64,000 nt of DNA from Rhizobiaceae bacterium (GCA_023953775.1 JAMLJD010000021.1:1-64000); one strand, 5' to 3'. Shown: positions 49,139 through 58,118, counted from the first letter of the stretch. Numbers and translations: made by a program. The notes: a model not told the origin generated them from the sequence alone.

Positions 49139-49262
49139 GAGCTCCTCCTAAAACTCTCCTTGGGCGGCACCGTAAGAAACCCGTGGCTTGCCAAGCAATG
49201 CGATGGAATGATTATCTGTGATCAAAAAATTCGATGGGCACCAGTCAGCGCAAGGACCATTT
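49139..49262. promoter_or_regulatory. Divergent promoter region between the P450 operon and the LysR gene
   Basis: A 124-base gap, AT-richer in its right half, carries TGAT-N8-ATCA (49209-49224) as a small inverted repeat and a CGATGG repeated on either side of it. LysR regulators normally bind such divergent gaps and control both genes; the exact site is a guess. Confidence 0.35.
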
Positions 49263-50165
49263 ATGGCGAAGCCGAACCCCGATCCGTCCAGCATCGACTT
49301 TGCCGCTCTGAACCTGCTGCGGGTGGTGCACGAACTCGGCTCGTTTTCCGCCGCCGCCGAGAAGCTCAACGTCAACCAGTCCGCGGTTAGCTACACCATC
49401 GCAAAGCTGCGGGCGTGCTTTCACGATCCGCTTTTTGTGCGCGAGGGCGGCAAACAGGTCTCGACCGACCGTTGCGAGGAGATCCTCGCACGCTCGCTTC
49501 AGATGCTCGGAATGCTGGACGAGATGCTGCATCCCGACGCGTTCGACCCCGGCAGTGCGACGCAGCACCTCACCATTGCCTGCAATTACTACGAGCGCGT
49601 GCTTTTGATACCGGATCTGGTGCGCGCGATCCGCTGCGAGGCGCCGGGAATGACCTTGAAGGTCATCAATTCTCTCGGCGACGGTCATCTGCGGCTGCTC
49701 AGCCGCGAGGCCGACGTGCTGGTCGGGCCGTTCGCCCGCGCGGAATCCGGCTTTCACTGCCGCCGCCTCTATGCCGAGGAATACGCGTGCCTGATGGATG
49801 CCGCCCACCCGCTTGCCAATACCGCACTCGATGTCGACACATACCTCGGACTCAATCATGTCCTCATCGATTACGGCAGCGGATGGCAATCCGCCTATCT
49901 GCGCGAACTCGGAGCGGCAGGGCACCGGATCGCGCCGGCGGTCGTTGCCCCGAGCCCGGCCGGGCTCGCGACTCTAATCGCGGGGTCCGACCTTGTCGCG
50001 ACGGTGCCGCGGCGAATGGGCGAGTGGAACGCGGATCGGCTTGTGGTGACCGACTGTCCGTTTCCGGGCAGCTTCGACGTGTCGCTGGTCTGGGCCGCCC
50101 ACACGAACGCATCGGCGATGCACCGCTGGCTCCGCGATCTGATCTTGCGCATCGCGCGCCGATAG
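49263..50165 (+). CDS. LysR-family transcriptional regulator
   Basis: A 300-residue LysR protein. The N-terminal winged helix has LRVVHELGSFSAAAEKLNVNQSAVSYTIAKLR (about residues 16-47), followed by the linker helix and a periplasmic-binding-like effector domain from about 95. AAGGA lies before the chosen ATG; the frame runs 15 codons further upstream to an earlier ATG in poorer context. Its position, back to back with the P450 operon, makes it the likely activator responding to the P450 substrate or product. Confidence 0.9.
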   Translation: MAKPNPDPSSIDFAALNLLRVVHELGSFSAAAEKLNVNQSAVSYTIAKLRACFHDPLFVREGGKQVSTDRCEEILARSLQMLGMLDEMLHPDAFDPGSATQHLTIACNYYERVLLIPDLVRAIRCEAPGMTLKVINSLGDGHLRLLSREADVLVGPFARAESGFHCRRLYAEEYACLMDAAHPLANTALDVDTYLGLNHVLIDYGSGWQSAYLRELGAAGHRIAPAVVAPSPAGLATLIAGSDLVATVPRRMGEWNADRLVVTDCPFPGSFDVSLVWAAHTNASAMHRWLRDLILRIARR

Positions 50166-50680
50166 AGGAGCTCCCTCCAAATCGAAGTATTGGCTCGAAA
50201 CCGGATTCCGCAGTCCATCTTTGTCAACGAGGAGATCGATCCGGAGTTCTCGATATTCCTGGCATGGCCGCTCTACACAAGCAGTCGCTTCAACAAGATG
50301 TCGGGCTTCACTGCCACCGGCTGACCCTCGCGGCGGCCTTTGCGTATCTGCCAAAGCCCGCGCGGGGTCGACATCTCGCCCTTTCTGGTGGCAGTCGGCG
50401 TCTGGCGCAATCGGGTCTCGGCAGCGCGCTACGTGCATGCGTGGTCAGCGAGGAAGCCCGCAGGGCCGACCTCCGGCCGACGCCGGCGACGCGCAGCGCC
50501 GAAACCCCGCAGGAACCGTCCCAAATGCCGCAGTGCGGCGGAACAAAGCAGGGCCGGCATGACGGTCCTTCCACCGATTTTCCACGGACTCGCGCGCCAT
50601 GTTCTGCCGGTGTTCGCCGGCAAGCGCCGGGTCACCGATTCAGTGAACCGTTCCAACTGTCTGATTTTTCGGTAGAAAGA
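50166..50680. other. Island right flank of 515 bases without an intact gene
   Basis: Open frames here lack family similarity. Near 50,430-50,480 the plus strand reads ARYVHA in one frame and VVSEEARRADL one frame-shift later, which together resemble the C-terminal end of a tyrosine recombinase around its RYxH active site. This is where an integrase relic would be expected next to an attachment site, but the match is short. Otherwise nothing is seen. Confidence 0.4.
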
Positions 50681-50721
50681 TGGTGGGCGCGACAGGGATT
50701 GAACCTGTGACCCCACCCGTG
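50680..50721. repeat. Right attachment-site copy inside tRNA-Val
   Basis: This is the 3' part of the intact tRNA-Val gene and pairs with the isolated copy beside gph (41 of 42 bases identical). Because the tRNA remains whole, integration restored its 3' end, as tRNA-targeting elements do. Confidence 0.85.
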
Positions 50722-50755
50722 TGAAGGGTGTGCTCTCCCGCTGAGCTACGCGCCC
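50681..50755 (-). tRNA. tRNA-Val (anticodon CAC), 3' CCA encoded
   Basis: The 75-base minus-strand sequence folds as a cloverleaf: acceptor GGGCGCG/CGCGCCC, D arm GCTC/GAGC, anticodon arm CACCC/GGGTG with loop TTCACAC (anticodon CAC, reads GUG), T arm ACAGG/CCTGT with TTCAATC, and a genomically encoded ACCA end. It is the integration target of the adjoining island, with the island lying on its 3' side. Confidence 0.95.
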
Positions 50756-50842
50756 GTGCGGCCGCGAGGGCCGAACGAGCGGCGATATAAGGTCGAGGCC
50801 GGCTGCAAGTCAAGGAGCGCCCGTGCCGTCGACCAGACGAAC

Positions 50843-52690
50843 TCAGCTGCTCGGCGCGCGCATGTCCGAGGTCTTTTCCATCGCCGTCTCGACGCGGTTG
50901 TCGCGACCGTAGACGTCGGGATAGTAGGCGACCTTTCCCTCGGCATCAGGCCAGGCTGTGAAATAGGTGACGTAGACCGGGATCTTGCTCGGCAACTCGA
51001 CCTGGTTGTGGCCTTTTTTCAGCCGCTCGACGATCTGGCTCTCGTCCCAGCCCATCACGGCGGCGGCCATCGCGCGCGGGTCCTGGAGCCGCACGCAGCC
51101 ATGGCTGTAGGCGCGCATGTCGCGGCTGAACAGGTTCTTGGCCGGCGTGTCATGCATGTAGATCGCATGCTTGTTGGGGAACATGATCTTCAGTTCGCCC
51201 AGAGCGTTGCGCTCGCTCGGCTCCTGGCGCACGTCGAAGGGGATGTTGGCGCCATAACGGCCCCAGTCGATCGATGACGAAGAAACCCTGCGGCCGCGCG
51301 AATCGGTGACCTGATAACCCGCCCTGTCGAGATAACCGGGATCGTTGCGCAGGCGCGGCAGCATCTCGTTGATCAGGATCGAGCGCGGCACGCCCCAGAA
51401 TGGGTTGAACTCGACATATTCGATTTCGTCATGGAAGAAGCTGGTCTGGTTGGACGGCTTGCCGACCACCACCCGCATCGACAGCTTGGGCTTGTCATCC
51501 TCCGTATAGGTCGCCGTGAACGAGGCGGCGTTGATGGTGACGTTGCGCGGCCCGAACTCCTCGGGATGCCAGCGAAGCTGCTCCATCGCGACCAGCACCT
51601 TTTCGATGCGATCGGCCTTGGACTCACCGGAGATGGCGGCGACGGTGCGCGGACCGATGATGCCGTCTGCCTGCAATCCCCTCGCCTTTTGCGCGGCCTT
51701 GATCGCCGGCACGAGTTCCTCAACATAGTCCTCGCTGCCGGCGCGAGCGGCGAGCAGGTCGCCGAACTCGGCCCGATAGGCCTCGTCCGCCTGGCGGGTC
51801 AGCAGTTCGATTATCTTGGGCAACTCGGCATGCTTGCCGCCCGGCTTCACGAAGGTCTTCGCGTCGACGACGATCTCGTCCTCCGCCGACTTGCGCAACG
51901 CGGCGAGCTCGTTCTTGAGCGATGCGAACTGCTTGTTGCCGGGATGGCGCAGTTCGAGGAAGCTGCGAACAGCGCTGGTGTTCGCCAGGGTCTTCAGGGC
52001 GGCGACGAGGTTCAGCGTCTTCGGCTCGAAGTCGTAGTAGCCGGAAAGCTTGTTCGGATCGACGCGGCCGCCATTGGCGTCGCGGGCGTAGCGCAGGACG
52101 CGCGCCGTCAGCGCCATTTCGAAATGCATCAGATCGGCCATACGAGCCGGCACGTCATCGAGGCTGAAGCCGGCCGGCGGCAGGCTCATGGAATAATCCG
52201 AGGACTGCAGGCCCCACTGCTCGGCTTCCGAAAGCACCTGAAGCGCCTCCGCGGCCCGGGCATTGGGGTGGTAGCCGTCGACCCAGATGAAGTCAGGATT
52301 CTCAGCATAGTGCGCCGCCATCGCCGCGGCGACGTCCTTTTCGGCGTAGAGCTCGAACCCTTCGAGGCCGGCCCGGCTCTCGCCGAAACTGGAGCCCGGA
52401 CGGGCGAATTCCGACGGCCGCGGCGCTTCGGCCGCGAGGACGGGCGCAAAGTCGACCTTGGAAAGTGATTCGGGCTTGTAGTTGTAGAAGCTCGGGGCCG
52501 AAACCTTGGGCAGCGCGACGGGTTTGGGCTTCGGCGGAGGCGCCGGGCGTTCACGCTCGACCTGCCTGATGCGCTTGCCGCCGAACAGCATGTCGAACAG
52601 TGTCTGCGCCGAGGCCGCCTCGGCGGAAACGCCGAACGACACCACTGCAGCAAGGACGGTCGCAGAAACGGAATTCCAGGTCGGCATCAT
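50843..52690 (-). CDS. Murein L,D-transpeptidase, YcbB/LdtD family
   Basis: A 615-residue periplasmic enzyme with a signal peptide (VSATVLAAVVSFGVSAEAASA), a Pro-rich linker, a large scaffold region, a peptidoglycan-binding segment (AAQKARGLQADGIIGPRTVAAI, about 338-360) and a YkuD catalytic domain. The active-site motif is HGCVRL with Cys near residue 532, preceded by MHDTPAKNLF. It forms 3-3 crosslinks in peptidoglycan, abundant in polar-growing rhizobia, so it may work in the same process as the GPR-like protein. The MM start after a GGGTGACG was chosen. It is a single gene reading towards the tRNA. Confidence 0.92.
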   Translation of the reverse strand: MMPTWNSVSATVLAAVVSFGVSAEAASAQTLFDMLFGGKRIRQVERERPAPPPKPKPVALPKVSAPSFYNYKPESLSKVDFAPVLAAEAPRPSEFARPGSSFGESRAGLEGFELYAEKDVAAAMAAHYAENPDFIWVDGYHPNARAAEALQVLSEAEQWGLQSSDYSMSLPPAGFSLDDVPARMADLMHFEMALTARVLRYARDANGGRVDPNKLSGYYDFEPKTLNLVAALKTLANTSAVRSFLELRHPGNKQFASLKNELAALRKSAEDEIVVDAKTFVKPGGKHAELPKIIELLTRQADEAYRAEFGDLLAARAGSEDYVEELVPAIKAAQKARGLQADGIIGPRTVAAISGESKADRIEKVLVAMEQLRWHPEEFGPRNVTINAASFTATYTEDDKPKLSMRVVVGKPSNQTSFFHDEIEYVEFNPFWGVPRSILINEMLPRLRNDPGYLDRAGYQVTDSRGRRVSSSSIDWGRYGANIPFDVRQEPSERNALGELKIMFPNKHAIYMHDTPAKNLFSRDMRAYSHGCVRLQDPRAMAAAVMGWDESQIVERLKKGHNQVELPSKIPVYVTYFTAWPDAEGKVAYYPDVYGRDNRVETAMEKTSDMRAPSS

Positions 52691-53051
52691 CGTCACCCGA
52701 TCTTGTCGACGGGCGGCCGCCGCTCGCGTCGCCGCCCTCCCCATTGCCATCACACGACCGGAAACCCGTGTCTCCGCCGCGATTGCCCACCGGAAGAATG
52801 GGCGCGAATCGCGCGTTTTGATGGCGCTCGTGGCGCGGGACTATAGTGAATCATGACTCCAGCGTTAAGCCTCGAAGGGCCGTCGACCGCTTCGCAACCG
52901 CCGATTTCGCGCAATTGTGATGACGATGGTTGCATGGAAGCGACACCCTGCGACCGGAGCGAAGGGCTATTCGACCACCGGCGGATTGGCTATTTCGTCG
53001 CCGGCGTCTAGAACGCACCAGCACTACCCCATCGATCCGGAGAACCGCCGT
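52691..53051. other. Divergent intergenic region between the L,D-transpeptidase and fumarase genes
   Basis: These 361 bases include short open stretches with no protein-like composition and no recognisable RNA. Promoters for both flanking genes must be here; I see no convincing operator. Confidence 0.4.
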
Positions 53052-54671
53052 ATGGCCGAACCATCGCTCGCCGGGATGTTTCCCCTGACAGACGACGCTA
53101 CCCCATACCGGAAGCTGACCGACGACTACGTCTCCACGGACAGCTTTCGCGGCCAGGAGATGCTGGTGGTGGAAGCGGAGGGATTGCGCCTGCTGTCGGA
53201 GACGGCGTTCGCCGACATCAACCACCTCCTGCGCCCTGGCCATCTGAAGCAGCTCGCATCGATCCTCGATGACCCGGAAGCCACAGACAATGACAGGTTC
53301 GTCGCCTACGATCTCCTGAAGAACGCCAACATCGCCGCCGGCGGCGTTCTGCCGATGTGCCAGGACACGGGCACGGCGATCATCATGGGCAAGAAGGGCC
53401 GGCGGGTGTGGACGGAAGGCGGTGACGAGAGCGCGCTAGGGCGCGGCGTCCTCGACGCCTATGAGCGCAAGAACCTGCGCTACTCGCAGCTCGCGCCGCT
53501 GTCGATGTTCGAGGAAAAGAACACCCGCAACAATCTCCCGGCGCAGATCGACATCTATGAGGACGGCGAGGACGCCTACAAGTTCCTGTTCGTCGCCAAG
53601 GGCGGCGGATCGGCGAACAAGACCTTCCTCTATCAGGGCACGCCGTCGCTGCTCACCCACGACCGGCTGATCGATTTCCTGAAGGAAAAGATCCTCACGC
53701 TGGGCACCGCCGCCTGCCCGCCTTACCATCTCGCCATCGTGATCGGCGGCACTTCGGCGGAGATGAACCTGAAGACGGTGAAGCTCGCCTCGACGCGCTA
53801 TCTCGACGGTCTGCCGACGAAGGGCGGCGAGGAAGGCCACGCCTTCCGCGACATCGAGATGGAGGCCGAGGTTCACAAGCTGACGCAGCAGATGGGCGTC
53901 GGCGCGCAGTTCGGCGGCAAGTATTTCTGCCACGACGTTCGCGTGATCCGCCTGCCGCGCCACGGCGCGTCGCTGCCGATCGGTCTCGGCGTATCGTGCT
54001 CGGCCGACCGCCAGGCGATGGGCAAGATCACCAAGAGCGGCATCTATGTGGAAGAGCTGGAGACGAACCCGGCGCGCTACATGCCGGACATCGACGAGGA
54101 GAAGCTGACCTCGCATGTGGTGAAGATCGACCTCAACCGGCCGATGTCCGAAATCCTCGCGGAGCTTTCGAAACATCCGGTCAAGACGCGGCTTTCGCTC
54201 TCCGGGCCGATCATCGTGGCGCGCGACCTCGCCCATGCGAAGATCCGCGAAAGGCTGGAAAACGGCGAGGCGATGCCCGCCTATTTCAAGAACCACCCGA
54301 TCTACTATGCCGGACCGGCCAAGACGCCGGCCGGCTATGCATCGGGCTCGTTCGGCCCCACGACGGCGGGCCGGATGGACGCCTTCGTCGACCAGTTCCA
54401 GTCCTTCGGCGGCTCCATGGTGATGCTCGCCAAAGGCAATCGTTCGCGCCAGGTGCGCGAGGCCTGTGGCCGGCATGGCGGCTTCTATCTCGGCTCGATC
54501 GGCGGGCCCGCCGCGCGGCTGGCGCAGGACTGCATCAAGAAGGTCGAGGTGGTGGAATATCCCGAACTCGGCATGGAGGCGATCTGGCGCATCGAGGTCG
54601 AGGACTTCCCCGCCTTCGTGGTCATCGACGACAAGGGCAACGACTTCTTCAAGGAACTCAATCTGGGCTGA
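53052..54671 (+). CDS. Class I fumarate hydratase (iron-sulfur type)
   Basis: A 539-residue class I fumarase interconverting fumarate and malate with an oxygen-sensitive [4Fe-4S] cluster. Cluster cysteines are in [11 protein letters not shown] (about residue 101), AACPPYH (about 220) and VSCSADRQ (about 315). The two fused halves, alpha (1 to about 310) and beta, are complete, with [28 protein letters not shown] terminal signatures. The ATG was taken because the family starts there; upstream codons are not conserved-looking. A rhodanese gene follows after 13 bases, suggesting one transcript. Confidence 0.95.
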   Translation: MAEPSLAGMFPLTDDATPYRKLTDDYVSTDSFRGQEMLVVEAEGLRLLSETAFADINHLLRPGHLKQLASILDDPEATDNDRFVAYDLLKNANIAAGGVLPMCQDTGTAIIMGKKGRRVWTEGGDESALGRGVLDAYERKNLRYSQLAPLSMFEEKNTRNNLPAQIDIYEDGEDAYKFLFVAKGGGSANKTFLYQGTPSLLTHDRLIDFLKEKILTLGTAACPPYHLAIVIGGTSAEMNLKTVKLASTRYLDGLPTKGGEEGHAFRDIEMEAEVHKLTQQMGVGAQFGGKYFCHDVRVIRLPRHGASLPIGLGVSCSADRQAMGKITKSGIYVEELETNPARYMPDIDEEKLTSHVVKIDLNRPMSEILAELSKHPVKTRLSLSGPIIVARDLAHAKIRERLENGEAMPAYFKNHPIYYAGPAKTPAGYASGSFGPTTAGRMDAFVDQFQSFGGSMVMLAKGNRSRQVREACGRHGGFYLGSIGGPAARLAQDCIKKVEVVEYPELGMEAIWRIEVEDFPAFVVIDDKGNDFFKELNLG

Positions 54672-54684
54672 CGGAGCTGCTGCG

Positions 54685-55092
54685 ATGAAAAGAGGCTACA
54701 AGGCGCTTCTGGACGAGGCGAATGCCACGATCCGGGCCGTGTCGCCGCAGGAGGCGGCGACGCTTTCGGCACGTGACGATACCGTACTGGTCGATATCCG
54801 CGACGTGCGGGAACTGCAGCGCGAGGGAAAGGTGCCCGGCGCGATCCATTGCCCGCGCGGCATGCTCGAGTTCTGGGTCGACCCGGAGAGCCCCTACCAC
54901 AAGGACATCTTCGCCTCGGGCAAGAGCTTCGTCTTCTTCTGCGCCGCCGGCTGGCGCTCGGCTCTCGCGACCAAGACGGTGCAGGACATGGGTCTCGAAC
55001 CGGTCATGCATATCGAGGGCGGTTTCGGTGCCTGGAAGGAGGCCGGCCTGCCGGTGGAGATGCCCGAGCCGCGTGGCGGCAGCGGACAATAG
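54685..55092 (+). CDS. Rhodanese-like sulfurtransferase
   Basis: A 135-residue single-domain rhodanese with LVDIRDVRELQREGKVPGA (35-53) and the active-site loop FFCAAGWRS, Cys86 followed by AAGWR. It would carry persulfide sulfur in the cytosol. Position between an iron-sulfur fumarase and a zinc-type GFA gene, with gaps of 13 and 11 bases, suggests co-expression; a role in iron-sulfur repair is only a guess. Confidence 0.92.
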   Translation: MKRGYKALLDEANATIRAVSPQEAATLSARDDTVLVDIRDVRELQREGKVPGAIHCPRGMLEFWVDPESPYHKDIFASGKSFVFFCAAGWRSALATKTVQDMGLEPVMHIEGGFGAWKEAGLPVEMPEPRGGSGQ

Positions 55093-55103
55093 AGAGACCG
55101 TCG

Positions 55104-55499
55104 ATGAGACTGGCGACCTGTTCCTGCGGCGAACTTGGCATCGCATGCGAGGGAGAACCCGCCATGATCTCGCTCTGCCATTGCCTGGCGTGCCAGAAGC
55201 GTACCGGCGCGCCCTACAGCGTCGCCGCCATCTACGCGATCGACCAGACGTCGACCACCGGCCAGTCCCGCAACTACAGCCGCTCGTCCGACCGCGGCTT
55301 CGACATCGACTTCCACTTCTGCGGCAATTGCGGCTCAACCGTCTACTGGTATCCCCAGCGCATGCCCGACCGCGTGGCGGTCGCCGTGGGCATGTTCGCC
55401 GATCCTGATTTCCCGAAACCGACCCATTCGGTTTTCGAGCAAACGCGTCACCGCTGGGTCACCCTCCCCGAGGGCGTAAGCCGCCCGGGGAAGGGTTGA
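55104..55499 (+). CDS. GFA-family zinc protein
   Basis: A 131-residue GFA-fold protein with ATCSCGEL (residues 4-11), CHCLACQKRTG (25-35) and HFCGNCGSTVYW (about 71-82). The zinc cysteines are all present. Function is unproven; not closely similar to the GFA protein encoded near 38.4 kb. It ends a fumarase-rhodanese-GFA run and stops 14 bases before the end of the converging hydrolase gene. Confidence 0.9.
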   Translation: MRLATCSCGELGIACEGEPAMISLCHCLACQKRTGAPYSVAAIYAIDQTSTTGQSRNYSRSSDRGFDIDFHFCGNCGSTVYWYPQRMPDRVAVAVGMFADPDFPKPTHSVFEQTRHRWVTLPEGVSRPGKG

Positions 55500-55513
55500 G
55501 CAAGCCGGAATAC

Positions 55514-56422
55514 CTACGCCGCCGCGTGATATCGGCCGCGTGTCACGAACCCCGCGATCGCTTCCACGACAGTGCGATCGGCAAGAATGCGGCGATGGCC
55601 GAGGCCAGGCGCCCAGGTCAGTTCGACATGCCGTCCCGCCGCGGCAAATTCCGTCGCGTTTTCCGGCGAGACCTCCTTGTCGTCAGGCGCGTGGATGACA
55701 AGGGCTGGAACCCGGTGCCGTGCGAGTTGCTCCGCGCCGACGAACTCTTCCAAAGGATGCCCGGTGACGCGCCGTACCTGCTCGGCAACGGCCATCTGCG
55801 CGCGCGTGCCGAGTTTCAGGAAGCGGCCGAAATCCTCGAAGATCGCCGGCATCGAACTGGGCGCGGAGATCAGCACCAGCTTGCGCGTCATCATCGGCGC
55901 GAAGCCGTCGACCGAACCGGCGACGGCATTGGTTGCAACCGCCCCGCCGAACGAATGTCCGACGACGGCCGCGAACGGGCCGAACCATTCCTCGGCGACA
56001 TGCGCAGCCTCGACCGCCAGCGCCATGTTGAGCCGGCGCCCGGTAGACCGCCCATGGCCGGGCAGGTCAATCGCGATGACCCGGAACCCGGCGCCGGTGA
56101 GCCCTTCAATGACGTTTCGCATATGCTCGGTGCGCGAGCGCCAGCCATGGACGACCAGCACCGTCTCCGCGCGGCGCCTGCCCGCCTCTGGAGCGAAATC
56201 ATAGGCGACGATGCATCCGCCGCCGACCGGCAGCCGGTGCACGCGACCCTCGGCCATGAAATCTGCCGCATCCTCGACCGCACGCCGCTCCTTGGCGGAC
56301 AGGCGCTGGGGATCCGGAGTGCGACAGAAGAGTTCGAATGCGGCGCGCCCGGTGAGGCGCGGCGCGACATGTTCCGCTGCGGCAAACAAGCCGCGGATGA
56401 CCATGAAGCCAAATGATGCCAT
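55514..56422 (-). CDS. Alpha/beta-fold hydrolase
   Basis: A 302-residue serine hydrolase with oxyanion-side VLVVHGWRSR (about 88-97), nucleophile elbow VVGHSFGGAV (Ser about 157), a catalytic Asp in HAPDDKEV and the final His in GLGHRRIL. It belongs to the lysophospholipase/esterase-like group; the substrate is unknown. It is divergent from a MarR regulator and its promoter region carries two identical-arm operator sites, so it is very likely repressed by that MarR protein. Confidence 0.9.
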   Translation of the reverse strand: MASFGFMVIRGLFAAAEHVAPRLTGRAAFELFCRTPDPQRLSAKERRAVEDAADFMAEGRVHRLPVGGGCIVAYDFAPEAGRRRAETVLVVHGWRSRTEHMRNVIEGLTGAGFRVIAIDLPGHGRSTGRRLNMALAVEAAHVAEEWFGPFAAVVGHSFGGAVATNAVAGSVDGFAPMMTRKLVLISAPSSMPAIFEDFGRFLKLGTRAQMAVAEQVRRVTGHPLEEFVGAEQLARHRVPALVIHAPDDKEVSPENATEFAAAGRHVELTWAPGLGHRRILADRTVVEAIAGFVTRGRYHAAA

Positions 56423-56441
56423 AGTGAGAATCCACCATTTC

Positions 56442-56475
56442 GTTCAAACGTGAACATATTAGTTCAAGCATGAAC
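56442..56475. promoter_or_regulatory. Tandem MarR-type operators GTTCA-N4-TGAAC
   Basis: Two perfect-arm palindromes, GTTCAAACGTGAAC (56442-56455) and GTTCAAGCATGAAC (56462-56475), lie exactly 20 bases apart, two helical turns. The second contains the MarR start codon. Such placement would let one MarR protein repress both itself and the divergent hydrolase. Confidence 0.8.
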
Positions 56476-56925
56476 AATAAACAAGAGCTTCCGTGGGACA
56501 ATCCGCGCTTCCGCAACTGGATCGCGATCGTGCGCGCCGAGAAGGCCGTCGTGCGGGCATTGAGCAAGGCGCTGCAGCCGCTGGGCATCAAGCTCGCGCA
56601 ACTGGACGTCCTGATGAATCTGTACCGGCACCCGGGCATGTCGCAGCACGATCTGGCGCGCCGGCTGCTCGTCGGGCGGTCGAACATCACGATGCTTCTG
56701 CCGCAGCTCGAACAGCAGGGCCTGCTGGTGCGCGAGGGCGATCCCCGCGACAAGAGGGTGATGCGGCTGAACCTGACTGAGGACGGGATCGCGCTCCTGA
56801 TGGACGCGCTGAAGATCTATTCGGCGGTTATCGACCGGGTGATGTCGCAGTCGACCCCCGAGCAATGCGATTCCATGGGCGAGCAGATGCGCCGGGTCGC
56901 GGAGATGCTGGCCGAAGAGGAGTAA
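56470..56925 (+). CDS. MarR-family transcriptional regulator
   Basis: A 151-residue winged-helix regulator: LAQLDVLMNLYRHPGMSQHDLARRLLVGRSNITMLLPQLEQQGLL carries the recognition helix, and VREGDPRDKRVMRLNLTEDG is the wing with the conserved Asp-x-Arg-Asp-x-Arg pattern. It binds as a dimer to palindromic DNA and usually releases on binding a small phenolic or lipid ligand. Its own start codon lies within one of two palindromes, so autorepression is expected. Confidence 0.93.
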   Translation: MNNKQELPWDNPRFRNWIAIVRAEKAVVRALSKALQPLGIKLAQLDVLMNLYRHPGMSQHDLARRLLVGRSNITMLLPQLEQQGLLVREGDPRDKRVMRLNLTEDGIALLMDALKIYSAVIDRVMSQSTPEQCDSMGEQMRRVAEMLAEEE

Positions 56926-56943
56926 GGGCGACCCTAGCCTCTT

Positions 56944-57555
56944 CTACCACATCGACTTTTTTGCGCGGTCCGGCCATTCGCGGTCGTAGGCGTCGCCGTC
57001 GATCCGCGAATTGGTGGTTGCGGCGAGGATCTGGCCTGGCGTCGGCAGCGATTTGGGATCGCGATGGTTGTCGGGGTTCCACAGATCGGAGCGGTGTATC
57101 GCGCGGGCGCACTGGAAATAGACCGCGTCGATCTCGACGACGATGACCGAGCGCGCCGGCTTGCCCTCAACCGCGAAGGACCGGCACAGGCCTTCATCGA
57201 CCGAGATGTGGGCGCGGCCGTTGATCCGCAGCGTCGTGCCCGACCCCGGCACGAGGAACAGCAGCCCGACGCGGCTGTCGCGGATGATGTTCTTAAGCGA
57301 GTCCGCGCGGTTGTTGCCACGCCGGTCAGGCATCATGACGGTGCGGTCGTCGTGAATCCTGACGAAGCCGCCGATATCGCCACGCGGTGAACAGTCGAGC
57401 CCTTCCGGGCCACTGGTGGCCAGCGCCACGAAGGGCGAGGCCTCGATGAAGGCGGCATATTCCGGTATCAGCCGGTCGAGTTCCTTGACCAGCGACGCCT
57501 CGCCCGGCTCGCCATAGAGCGCTTCCAGTTCAGCGACGCTTTCGATCCTGCTCAT
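56944..57555 (-). CDS. Pyridoxamine 5'-phosphate oxidase-like FMN-binding protein (MSMEG_1061-type)
   Basis: A 203-residue split-barrel flavin-binding protein. PFVALATSGPEGLDCSPRGD (about 41-60), VMMPDRRGNNRADSLKNII (about 72-90) and VGLLFLVPGSGTTLRINGRA (about 96-115) are the conserved PPOX blocks. Members bind FMN or F420 and reduce varied substrates; few have a proven role. It converges on the MarR gene with 18 bases between stops. Confidence 0.88.
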   Translation of the reverse strand: MSRIESVAELEALYGEPGEASLVKELDRLIPEYAAFIEASPFVALATSGPEGLDCSPRGDIGGFVRIHDDRTVMMPDRRGNNRADSLKNIIRDSRVGLLFLVPGSGTTLRINGRAHISVDEGLCRSFAVEGKPARSVIVVEIDAVYFQCARAIHRSDLWNPDNHRDPKSLPTPGQILAATTNSRIDGDAYDREWPDRAKKSMW

Positions 57556-57604
57556 CCTCGATCCCTTCCCGATGCCGGTATCGGCCTTTCATGACAGGCC
57601 CGTG

Positions 57605-57970
57605 TCAGTCGCGGCCGAGCCCCTTGCCTGCGAGTTCATCAAGATAGGCCTGCCAGAGCCGTTCCCTGTCGCGCCCCAGTTCGGCCAGATAGGCCCAAGT
57701 ATAGATCCCGGTATCGTGGCCGTCGTCGAAAGCGATGCGGACGGCATAATTGCCGGTGGCGACGATATCGCGGATGGCGACGCCGCGCTTGCCCGGTACC
57801 GTCACGCGCTGCCCCGGCGAATGTCCCTGCACCTCCGCCGACGGCGACAGGACGCGCAACATCTCGGCGGGAAGCTCCGCCGCCTCGCCATCAGAGAAAA
57901 CTATCGTCAACAGGCGACGGTCCTTCGATACGCGCAGTTGCTTGGGCGACGGCACCGGAATTCCTTTCAT
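57605..57970 (-). CDS. DUF971 (GBBH-like N-terminal domain) protein
   Basis: A 121-residue protein of the DUF971 family, the small domain also found at the N-terminus of gamma-butyrobetaine hydroxylase. It shows the typical LRVSKDRRLLTIVFSDGE and the end segment YAVRIAFDDGHDTGIYTWAYL, with His/Asp/His-type metal-binding possibility. The domain is often linked to iron-sulfur protein assembly; its role here is unknown. It reads leftwards in the same direction as the PPOX gene, 49 bases apart. Confidence 0.9.
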   Translation of the reverse strand: MKGIPVPSPKQLRVSKDRRLLTIVFSDGEAAELPAEMLRVLSPSAEVQGHSPGQRVTVPGKRGVAIRDIVATGNYAVRIAFDDGHDTGIYTWAYLAELGRDRERLWQAYLDELAGKGLGRD

Positions 57971-58085
57971 AGGCTGCGATGCGCATTAGCCCCGGGAATA
58001 GGAGCCGGCAAGCCCCGCGGTCTTCCGGCAGGGCCGAGCCATGCCGGAATGGCCGGTTTATTTTTTCGGATTTTTCTCATTCTTG

Positions 58086-58118
58086 TCTCATAATTTGTAC
58101 ATTGACAAATACATGAGA
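58086..58118. promoter_or_regulatory. Nested inverted repeat in the AT-rich promoter region of the right-hand cluster
   Basis: TCTCAT (58086-58091) and ATTTGT (58093-58098) are mirrored by ACAAAT (58105-58110) and ATGAGA (58113-58118), a two-part palindrome around a six-base centre. TTGACA (58102-58107) overlaps the right inner arm and could be a -35 box, with a -10-like TCGAAT 17 bases further. The region (58050-58135) is clearly more AT-rich than the genome. A repressor bound here would block the dioxygenase operon. Confidence 0.6.

Larger units (their letters stand above)
44402..50721. mobile_element. Genomic island integrated at the 3' end of tRNA-Val(CAC)
   Basis: The two borders are a 42-bp direct repeat with a single mismatch. 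The right copy is the 3' part of an intact tRNA-Val gene, the left copy an isolated fragment just after gph; the offset between copies is 6,278 bases. That is the signature of tyrosine-recombinase integration at a tRNA gene. Inside are two overlapping unknown membrane-protein genes, an AraC-family fragment, a P450-ferredoxin-ferredoxin reductase operon and a LysR regulator. No intact integrase, excisionase or origin is seen, so the element appears fixed and decaying. Confidence 0.78.

Noticed and set aside
55450..55500. CCCTCCCCG...CGGGGAAGGG hairpin as a terminator of the fumarase run
   Set aside because: It lies inside the GFA coding sequence end and has no T-tract; it may still form in RNA but is not supported as a terminator.
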